A stretch of 28,796 nucleotides of DNA from Bacteroidales bacterium (GTDB taxonomy: Bacteria; Bacteroidota; Bacteroidia; Bacteroidales; Bacteroidaceae): the NCBI GenBank assembly GCA_004558535.1, contig SFCP01000030.1:1-28796 (forward strand), in the 5' to 3' direction. The translations under genes were made by a program, and so were the position numbers. Below, one piece after another: positions 7,865 to 18,300 of this stretch. The notes under the pieces are model-generated. The model had not been told where the DNA came from and searched no databases. It saw only the letters and a list, made by a program, of their open reading frames with translations. Position 1 is the first letter of the stretch. Each line of letters opens with the position of its first letter.

Positions 7865-9317
7865 AATACTGCAAGCCTGGGGCCGTGCGCTCCGGGGCCG
7901 AAGCACCCTTGTCCGGAGCTTGCCCGTTTTCCTGCTGATGGCGGGCGCGGTGGCCTGTACCCGCGACGAAGTGGCCGAAAGCGGCGGCGAGGGACCCATC
8001 ACCTTCCACCTGAAAATCGCTACGGCCGACTTGGCGCCCGACAGCCGCGCCAACGACATCAACGTAATGACCAACGAACTGATGAAGTCCTGGTTGGTCA
8101 TCATGGCCAAGGAGGTGGACGACGGCAGCGGCTCGACAGTTCTCCAGATCGAGGCGGTCGTCGAAAACAACAGCATCAACCCCGAAGTCGATGAGGACAA
8201 TGTGCTCACCTTCACAGGCGATGCCGGCGAGCGCACTTTCTTCAGTTTCGCCAACCTGAGCCGCGACGACATCCTGCAGCGCTTCCAAAGCGCAGGATAT
8301 ACTGGTGCGGATTTCGTAGAAGGCAAAGAGCTGCCCGCCCTGTCGGCCCTGAACGAAATCAGCTACCCGGTCAGCAATACAGGACTGGAACCGGCGCAGA
8401 CGGCCACGCAGCCCGGCTTCTCCATCCCCATGACAGGCGTGCAGACGGACGTCATGGTCGACAACAACTCCACCGAAACCGTCTACGTCTACCGCGTGCT
8501 CAGCCGCCTCCGCTTCCATTTTACCAACAAGTGCGGGAGGGACGTAACAATCAAGAAGATTACCATGGGCGACATCACCTATGACAATAAGGCAGACGCC
8601 CCCTCGGAAATCTACTTCTTCCCTCAGCGTACCGAGACGGGAGAAATCCTGGCACGCTTCCCGGCCCATCACGCCGGCGGCAACTATGTCTTCTACGATC
8701 AGACCGGCGAGGGCGCCAGTCCGCTGGTGCTGGCCGACGGAGACTCGCATGATTTCGAATACTATATCAGTCCGAGCGTATCGCTGACCCACGATACCCG
8801 CCACTTCCCCATCTGGGTGGAAATAGAGGGTATCCCGGGCATGAATCCCACGCGCTATGCCGTGACGTCCCTCGACAATATCCGACGCAACGCCATCGTG
8901 ACACTGCCCATCACCCTGACAGGCTACGACATGGAGCTGCGCGCCTACCACTACGCCCCCATAGGCGGCTATCCCGAGGTGTCGATCACAAAAAAGAACG
9001 ACACGGAATTTTACTGCACCTTTACCGGCAGCGGCGACTTCGCCATGCGACCGTTTATCTACAAGTACGAAGACTACAACAAGCCGGAAAAATGGTTTGA
9101 CATCAATGACGAACGCTTCGTGAAGTCGAAAACACTGACCGTCGACGACCCGAAGGGCATCTTCGCCGTGGACCCCCACTTCAACGGCGGGACGGAAATC
9201 TTCGGCACGCTCAACGGCACGAAAGGCTCCGCCATCGTGAAGCTGACCGCTGAGCTGATCATCAGCGAAAGCGTCACGCAAACCTATACCCGCGTCTTTT
9301 ATGTAATTCACGAATAG
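7848..9317 (+). CDS. fimbrial accessory lipoprotein (Mfa4 position)
   Basis: 489 residues from the ATG at 7848 (MKSICK); an ATG four codons earlier at 7836 is also in frame. The start overlaps the end of the previous gene by 17 bases, suggesting translational coupling. A long basic n-region precedes the lipobox LMAGAVAC (Cys37). The N-terminal half has fimbrillin-like strands (GPITFHLKIAT, ETVYVYRVLSRLRFHFTN) and ends in SLDNIRRNAIVTLPITLTGY, which resembles the RNN.Y region of the fimbrillins. About 150 further residues (from ~345) form an extra beta-sandwich-like domain (YPEVSITKKNDTEFYCTFTG ... KLTAELIISESVTQTYTRVF). No precise family is recognised. Order in the operon suggests a tip-proximal subunit that connects the shaft to the giant protein encoded next. 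Confidence 0.68.
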   Translation: MKSICKILQAWGRALRGRSTLVRSLPVFLLMAGAVACTRDEVAESGGEGPITFHLKIATADLAPDSRANDINVMTNELMKSWLVIMAKEVDDGSGSTVLQIEAVVENNSINPEVDEDNVLTFTGDAGERTFFSFANLSRDDILQRFQSAGYTGADFVEGKELPALSALNEISYPVSNTGLEPAQTATQPGFSIPMTGVQTDVMVDNNSTETVYVYRVLSRLRFHFTNKCGRDVTIKKITMGDITYDNKADAPSEIYFFPQRTETGEILARFPAHHAGGNYVFYDQTGEGASPLVLADGDSHDFEYYISPSVSLTHDTRHFPIWVEIEGIPGMNPTRYAVTSLDNIRRNAIVTLPITLTGYDMELRAYHYAPIGGYPEVSITKKNDTEFYCTFTGSGDFAMRPFIYKYEDYNKPEKWFDINDERFVKSKTLTVDDPKGIFAVDPHFNGGTEIFGTLNGTKGSAIVKLTAELIISESVTQTYTRVFYVIHE

Positions 9318-9353
9318 CCCCCTGCCGTTTGTCTCCTCCTTAATGTTCAGCAC

Positions 9354-12300
9354 ATGCAGAATATCTCTCGCTACATACGACTTCGTTGGCCGGCGCTGCT
9401 GTCGGCACTCTTTTGCATAGTCACCCAGGCTGCGGCTTTCAGCAACGGTGACAACGTTTACCTGCAATTTCCCGCCTTGGGCAAGGTCATTTACTACGAC
9501 GGAGCAGCTGTGCAGGCCGGCGACTACGATGCGCCGCGCGTACACCAATGGACGCTCGTGGATGACGCAGATGACAACGCCAATACCTGGAAAATCTCAA
9601 ACGGGACCGTCTACCTGAAAGCCAACGGTGCCGGTACCGGACTCGAAACTACCACTGACGCCGGTGCGGCGACCGTCTTCACCTTCACCAGCCTCACCTA
9701 TTTGGACCTGACGCCCAACCGCTACGAAATATCCTGCAATTCTACAAAATACCTGCACGTCCTGGAGGACGGCACACTGACCCTGTCGACCAATCACTGC
9801 TCAAGCAATCAAAACGGCTACCCGTACACCATCCTGCGCTTGGCACAAAATTTGCATGGACCGCAGTTGCCGTCGTTCGAAACCGGCACGTATCAGTGCA
9901 TCTACTTCCCGGCTTCGGGTAGGTACCTGAAGGATATGTCCGGCGGCCATGAAGCCCATTCCAGCTCGTCAAACCCAAACTATCAGTACTACCACAGCGT
10001 GGAGGCTGCCGACTTCGACACCGACGAGGAGGATGCCTATCTGTGGGCCGTGGAGAGAGACGGCACCAACGGCTATTTCCTGAAAAGCAAATCCGGCAAC
10101 TATCTGCATATCAAGGATAAATCCGGTCCTATGGCAGCCTCGACCGATGACAAAGGCAAGCATCGTCTGGCCGAGAATGCCGACGCAACGGACGCCGTCA
10201 ACGGCATTCCGCGCTACGAGCTTTGGCGCCTGCGCCGCAGGCTCACCGATCTGGGCAATGCCATAACCAGACAGAACAACAACACCTTTAAGGAGACGGC
10301 AACGACCGATGACAGTTATTTCAGCTTCGAGCAGCAGGCCGCAGAGCGCTATTACATCAGTTTCCCCCTGACCGGCAATCACGTGCTGCGGATGGACGGA
10401 TCGACAGGTACGGTCTCCGCACCGGCATATAACGAAGCCGAGGTCACAGCCTATACCTGGATGCTGGAAAGTACGGGGACGGTCGGACAATATCGTATGC
10501 GTGCCTTGGCCAACCACCGGTATTTGGCGCTGAACGACGACAAGGACGGCTACACCGCCACGACAGATGCCGCGCAAGCCCTTGTGCTGACCAAGCAGCG
10601 CAACCCTTATCACCACCTCTCTGCCGGTAGCCGCTACCGCCTGGCTTTTACCGTGGACGGCGATACCCGCTATTTGGCGTGCGGTGACGACGGCGTGCTC
10701 ATGGTGTCGGACGTAGCGGCATCGCGCTACAACACGCTGCGTATAGAAAAGGACGTACGCGTGCAGGACAAGCCCGTCATCGCGCAGCAGGGCCAGATGA
10801 GCGCTGCCAAGTGGTACCAGCTGAAATTTACCTACACTGCCAATAGGCGTGAACCGCAAAACAGTCTGCAGGACGGCGAGGTCGGCGGCAATGCCACGCT
10901 GGAGGCCTTTTCCGTAGCCGAGCCGGAATTTTACTGGCAGTTAGTTGATGCCGGCACAGGCAACGGCGACGTGTTGCTGAAAAGCTACGCCGGTCATCAA
11001 TTGACGGGAGGCACGAACAACGGCAACCTGTTCACGCTCAGTACGACCGATAATGTGATGGCCCTGCAGGAGAATTTGGACCGCGATGGCTACACACAAA
11101 GCTGGCAGCTCTACGTCAATAATGGCGGCATGAGCATCTCGGGATTTTATGAAAACGACTACAAGATCACAGCCCGCCCCGTCGATTGGGAAGGTCCGAA
11201 GTTTACGTTCGAGGAAATCGCTTTGCCGTACCCAATGGCGTTTTGCAGCAGCCTTTCCGAGGATCTGGCCATGTTTATCGCCTTCAACGGTTACGGCGCG
11301 TCCGACCGATATTATATATCCACCAATACGGGCAGTTTCGCCGTCGGGACCGCTGCCCCCGCAAACGGGGTTTGGAAATTGGTCGGCAATGCGGGCGATT
11401 TTGTCCTCTACAGCGTGGCCGAAAGCAAGTATGTAGTGGTCAATGCGGGCCCTTCGCTCGGTTTTACAACCGAGGCAGCCGCTGCCACCCACTTTTGCCT
11501 GCAGCCCAACAACAGCGTCTTCACCGACAAGTTCGTCTGGAGCATCGTGCTCAGGGACGACGCGACCAAGGCGCTGGGCCTGAACGCTGCCAAGAACGGC
11601 CTCGTGGTGACGGACGCCATTTCGGCTGCTACCTCCTTGGAGTTCTTCCCCTTCCTGAGCGACTTCCGCTTGATTCAGTTCGCTGCCAACGGACGCAAGT
11701 TGCTGACAGCCGGCGCTGTCGGCGAGACCGTTACGGCCACAACGGCCGGCAGTGCCGATACCTACGCCACGCTAAGCAACGAAGTGAAGTGGGCACTCAG
11801 CGGTACGGACGATAATTTCATCCTGGTGGACAAGAACAACCACTGTCTGGCCGAGGAGGTGGCCGCAGACGGCAGCTTTGTCCGCTTCGTGGTCACCGAT
11901 GATATGTCCCGAGCCGTCCATCTCCGGAAAGTCGCCACTGATTTCGCGCTAAAGGCCACCAAGGAAAAAGACCACCAAGCGCGTTACGACTTCTGCAAAG
12001 TGGGTGACGCAAGCAAGCGTCTGGCGCTGACCGACGAAGCCGGCACGCTGGGCTGGAGCACGGTGAGCGGCACGCGCTACTCCACCATTCGTGTGGCCGA
12101 GGAACTTCGGGGCGCGGCCTTCCCCGTTGTGGTGCCCTTTGTGCTGAGCAATGCCGACGAAGAGCGCTGGTATCGCATCCATTTCGGCTACAACAATGCC
12201 TATATGACGACGCCCGCAAATGAGGGCACCACCATGCCCGTCAGTCCCGACGACCTGGGTGACACCCAGTTGTGGCGCTTCGAAAAGAAACTCTCCCAGG

Positions 12301-15300
12301 ACGGTGTGGACCGGGGAGAAGTTGTACTGCGCGACATCGATGGACGCTATCTTACCTATAACGGCAGCCGCTACACGGTGACCAAATCCGCAGCATCGGC
12401 TACACTGATGCGACTGATCGAGGACTGCGACACAACTTCCGTTAGCGAGGCGGATTCCTGGCGCCTGTATCGTGTCGGCGGCAATGTGAATGACTGTTTG
12501 CACCAGCCTTTTGGCGGTGGGCCTGAGGTCGGTGAATACGACGCGACCTCGTCGGGCAACTATTTTACCGTGAAAGAGTCGTCCGTCAGCTACCCCGACA
12601 TTTTCGTCAGCTCCACCGCAGCCATTGTCAACGACCGTTTGCGGGTCCTCCGCTTTGCCACAGCCGGGACGGCCGGCCTGTACGCCGACCCCACCGGCAC
12701 TTCCGTGAAGGCGAGAAACAATACAGGCAGCGACGAATTCCGTTGGGCTTTCATCGGGACGGGCGACAGCTTCATCCTGGCCAATCCCACGGGCAACCGC
12801 TTCCTGCATAGGGACGGCGCAAGCCTTTCCACAACCGCCGACGAAGCTTCGGCCACGGCCTTCCGCCTGCGTCGCAGCACCTATGAGTTGCGTCCCACGC
12901 GCTGGGACGTATGTCTGGCCGACGGCACAGCCATCCTGACGGTCAATCCCGCTACCGGTGCAGTCACTATGTCGGACTACCGCAGTAGCACCCGCTTCAC
13001 CACGATTAATATTGCGGAGAGCATTTCCGCCACGCCGCGCGAGATTTCCACCAATGGCTACCTGCGCATCGCTTTTGCCGGCAGCAGCCATCGATTGGTC
13101 TCGAACAAATCCGTCTCTATCTACGGCAAGGCCGGCGTATTCATCGACAATCGCAACAATATCTGGCAACTGGTCACCCACGACGCCGTGCGTGGCGACT
13201 ACTACCTGCGCAATGGCAACGGACTCTACGTGCGTGGTATGCAACTGACCGAGTATGTGGCAGAGGCCGACGTCTTCTGCCTCGTGGAGGGTATTGCCGA
13301 GGAGGAAAAGTACTGGCAGCTGTATCGCAAAGGCAGTTCGCTGACCGAGAACCCCGCTACGGGTGTCCTCTCGGACGCCGAAAAATCCACTGACGCCGAC
13401 CTGCAAATCACTTTGCTCACCACGGAGGAAGCTGTCCGTGCCATGTATCCCACTCTCTCGTTCAGTTATCAGGAGGGCCTGGTCACACTGTGGGACAACA
13501 CCTGGTATAATATCAGCCATCCCGCCGATGACTACAACTTGGTCGACAATGGCGGTGGCCGGGAGGCTTCGGCTGCGGCCTCAGCCAAGCAGTTTACGCA
13601 ATTGTGGCGCGTGACGGCGACCTCTTACGATGCATACGGCATTCCCGCGACCTTCCGCATCGAGAGCAATGCCGGCAACTTCCTCGTGCGTACCGAGAAC
13701 GGGGAGGGCGTAGCCACTTACCTCACGTCGGCCAAGGAGGCAGCTGCCACCGACTTCACCTTGAAGCCCGTTTGGGCCGATGATGATTCCGAAATCTCCG
13801 GCTGGCAGCTTTCTCCCTCGGGCACAGGCCGAATTATCTCCTTTACCGCCGGCGGCAGCTTGACGGAGGTCGAGTCCACCTCGACGGCAACCTCCACACT
13901 GTGGAACTTCGACGGCGTTTCCTGGTACCAGGACCGGGCGGGACACCACGTCCTGCACAAGCGGAGTGCCATCTACGACAAGCAAGGTACGCCCGCCGAT
14001 GCCACAGACAGCCAGGGGCACAAACTGGGTATAGACTATGCCACCGGTTTGCAGTCTACCAATGAATATCCCATGACCCTGTATGTAAAGAAAGGGCAGA
14101 GCGTGGCTCTCGAAAGCCCCACGCGCCGTTCTGCTGACGAGTTCAAGCATAAGTACTACCAGCGCTGGTTCGATTATACCTCCGGCGGTTCGCCCGCCAA
14201 CGGTGTGCTGGCCATCGACTACGATTGGCGCGGCACGCAGCAGGTGCTGGCTTATCGCAACGGCTTGGTGCTGGGCGATGCTCCCACGCTGACCGGTGGC
14301 CATACCTATGGCGCTGCGCGCTTCACCATGCCCGCCAATGCCGGCGAGGTGGTAAGCATCGGCACGGGCGTCGAGGACTACACGGTCCCCGACGACTATA
14401 CGATTGCCTACGAGATGTCGCGATACGTCGACGTGAACGGTTTCGACAATGCCGACATCAATCCCACCGAGCCCACCCTGCAATTGCGCGCCGTCTACCA
14501 AATTCACGAGGCCAAGCAGATAGCCGACAAGTTGCTGGCTTTCGAGGGCACGGACGCCGCGTTGGAGGAATACAACATCACTTTCCCCACGAAGGTGCAC
14601 GGCAGCCCTGCATCTACCTACGCCTACGAGGTGCTCCCCCTCTCCATGACGGAATCCTGCTACTTCAGCTGGAACACTGCAGGCACGGACTACGTGGCCA
14701 ACGGCCTGATTGTGGAGATTGAGGACAACGATGCGCTGGGCATCGGCCGTCCCACGAACGCGCAGCTCGCCACTTCGCTCGCTTCCGGCTTGATTGCTTT
14801 CACCTATCCCGCGGATGGTTGTTTGCCTGCCGGCTCCGATGGCAAATCTGTCACGATAAATGTCTACACCAAACCGGGCGGTGACAATTCCGTCCGGAAA
14901 TGCCATGTGGCCAAGTTTGTCATTACCTTCCGTGAGGAATTTGACGTGAAGCTCTACACCGATATTATCGGCCATCCCGAGGTGCATCGCAGCCCCGAAA
15001 GCCTCAATGCCAGCTTTGGCGATCCTGTGGCCGCCCTGACCTTTGACCAGAACGCGAACCGGCCATTTATTTTCCCCGACGACAGAGTTGAGAACAACCC
15101 CAATACCAATACGTATGGTCTCCCCTTGAACTGGGCTGATATCTCCTATGCCTACTTTCCTGTCAGCCCGACGATTCTCCGTCACGACTACAATGCTGCC
15201 TGGGGCGAGTATGCCGTCGTGCGGCAGTACCAGTACGGCTTTGATGCGGACGACCGCAAGCCTATTTTCTACGACCTCACCAAAACGTATTACGAAACCT

Positions 15301-18300
15301 ACAAGACGCTCAAGGACTCCTACCCTGAGCTCTACAAATACTATTGTAGTGCCGGCGAACCACAGTCGAATTATTTCCTCTACATAGACTCGTCCGAGAA
15401 ACCGGGAGCTATCGCTTCCTTGCCCTTCGAGGGCGGACTCTGCCCGGGCAGTAAAATGTACTTCTCCGCCTGGATTTCCAGCGGAAACGAAAATCTCTCC
15501 GCCTCGCCCGCCTCTGTCATCTTCGACCTCATGGGTGTGAGCACCGATGGGGAGGGCAATACCGAGGAAACCCTGATTTATAGTTACTGTCCGGGACAAA
15601 TCACCGGACGCTACCGCGATGGCGACACCGTCCACCAGCCCGATGCCGGCAAGGCCGGCGGCGGTTTCTGGCAGCAGGTATATTTTTATTTCAGCGACAA
15701 CAGCGGAAAAGCCTATACCAGTTATATGTTGCGGCTGCGCAACAACTGTATGAACTCGGTGGGCGGTGACATCCTGCTCGACAACGTGAAAGTCTATATT
15801 TCTCACCCCACCATCGAGGTGAGCCAGACTGCGCCCGTCTGTGGCGCGGCTGTAAACTATATGACCGTCGAGACCGATTTCGATGCCCTGCTCAACACGA
15901 CCGGCGACGCCGAGGCCGACACGGGCAGCGGGCAGCAGCGCGCCGTCTGGTACTGCTTCCTCGACAGGGCCAGGTACGAAGAAGTCTACGCCGGCAATTC
16001 CGCCAATGCCGCAGCGGCTTTCAGCCAGGCCCTGCTGGGTGTTCCCACCTCCTCCGCCTATGGCAAGGGTGCCTTCCACAAGGCTTATTACAAGACAGCC
16101 TTTGACGACAACACGCTCTTCCACTTTGCCGACGCCCGCGAAGCCACTTCTATCCGCACATACCGCCGCGAAGTCGGCGGACGCCGCACCTTGGTCTTCG
16201 TGGACCGCATCGAGGACGTCAAGATGGAGCCCGGCCGCGAATATGTCATCGTGATGGCCGCTGATGCCGGCTGGAGCCTGAACGACTTCGTGCGTTTGGG
16301 AGCCTCTTTGCTCGACCCCAAGGAAAAGTGCGGCGTCACCAACAGCTTTACGGTGGCCACCGCCTATTCCATCAAGGTGAACGATGATTCCTCGTTCAGC
16401 GACGGCAGCGTGCAGGTCTGCCGCGGTGCCACGACCACCCTGCGTACGGAGTTGGTAGGCTTGGGCGAGAATGCCTCGGGAGAAGCCGAGGAGAGCCTTT
16501 CCTATGGTGTGTACCACGACTGGTGGCTGGATTTTGTGGGAGGAGCCTTCAATGACCAAAGGACGACCACAGCCGGCGGCGAGGAGCTTTACCTGTCGGA
16601 AGCGCTGGCCGGATTTCGCGCCTACAATCCCAAGGCCGAGACGCTCAACGGTGCTTTGCTGGGCAATGGCGCCGACCGTCCCTACGCCTTCACCCAGGAG
16701 ATGCTGGACTACCTCCGCACGTTTGTCGAGCCGGCCGATGAAAATCATCCCGCCCCCCTGTTGCTCTATCGCAACAGCATCACCGTCAGTGTGGACCTGC
16801 CGGATGATGAGAGTAGAAGCCATGTGACCGTACTCCCCATCCCGCCCGGGGCCGACGATGCAGGCAACGTGCTCTATTGCTACGAGCCGCAGCAGATTGA
16901 TATCCAGATTACCGGCAATACGCCGCAGGCTGTCGTCGGACTGCCGGGACAGACGTATCCCGCCGTGGTGGACAATATGTCCCTGCGCCTTGGATTGGAG
17001 CAGGTGGCCGCTCTGCAGTCTGATGCAGCCGGCGCGCCGGAGCTCGTGTTGCCTTTCTGCAAAATAAATTTCGCCAACCGCAGCCTCGCGCCGACCCTCC
17101 AATTCAGCGACCGCGTCACTGAGGCCGGGACTACCTACGGCAAGCTGCTGCTGGCCGGCACGAATGACCCGCGCTTCAACTTCAATCCCGCAGATTTGGA
17201 GAACGATCACAACCTCTATGTCGTAGGTAGGGTTACCCAATTCTCGGTGCCGTCGGCCGAAGTACCCGCCGACGGCAACCTGCCGGCTGGCTCCACCATA
17301 AGTGCCCGCCTCCGGTTCCACGATACCTTCCAGCCGCGCGAGGGCTATTACTACACGCTTCGTTTCAAGTTCGAGGAAGTCTATTCCGGCACCCAGCCCT
17401 CCGATCCGCCCTGCGACGGCACCGCAGTCGTCCAGCTGAAGGTCGTGCCCAAGTACGCCCTGTGGAACGGTAGCGCCACTGCCGATTGGACCAACGACGA
17501 CAACTGGCAGCGTGCCGACCTGACAGACCTCAATCCCGGCGGAGAGGCGCTGGCTGTCGACAACCCGCTGTACGCCTACATGACAAATAGTGCCAACGGA
17601 CGCGCCTCGGCCTACGTCCCCATGTACTTCACGAATGTCTTGCTGCCCGGCACTGCCGCCCGGAACGTACAACTGTTGGACATGACGGCTTCGGGAAATG
17701 ACTTGCTCACGCCGGCAGCAACCGCCACACCCTATATAAAGTACGACATGTTGCTCAACGCTCCCAGCGGCGGCGAGACAAACTACACCTGTGGCCCGTT
17801 CCGCACAAACGTCTGCAACGAAGTCACGCTGCAGGACGGGGCCAATCTGCTGCGCAGTGACTTCCTGACGTACCGGAAAGCCTGGACCGAGTGCCGCCTG
17901 CTCACCGGACGCTGGTACACCCTCGGCACACCCCTGCAGGACATCTACGCCGGCGACTGGTACGTGCCCTCGGCCACCGGTCAGCAACTTACGCCCTACT
18001 TCCAGGACATCCGCTACAACGCCAACGCCGGCTACAACCACCGCTACAGACCTGCTGTCTACCAGCGCGGCTGGGACAAGGGCGCAGCCGTGATGTATCT
18101 GGCGCTCAATACGACCGGTACGACCGATGTGGCCATTGCGGCCGACTGGAGCAACGTCTACAACGACGTGCAGCAGGCTTACGGCACGCAGGGCTTCTCC
18201 CTGAAGGTCGAAGCCCCCGGCATGGGCTACAGCAACGTGCTTTTCCGCTTCCCCAAGGCCGATGAGAAGTACCAGTACTACACATCCGGCGGCGTGACGG

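Noticed and set aside
7833..9548. 571-codon minus-strand open frame over the fourth fimbrial subunit
   Set aside because: The opposite frame encodes a lipoprotein that fits the operon; this one lacks any recognisable feature and spans two real genes.
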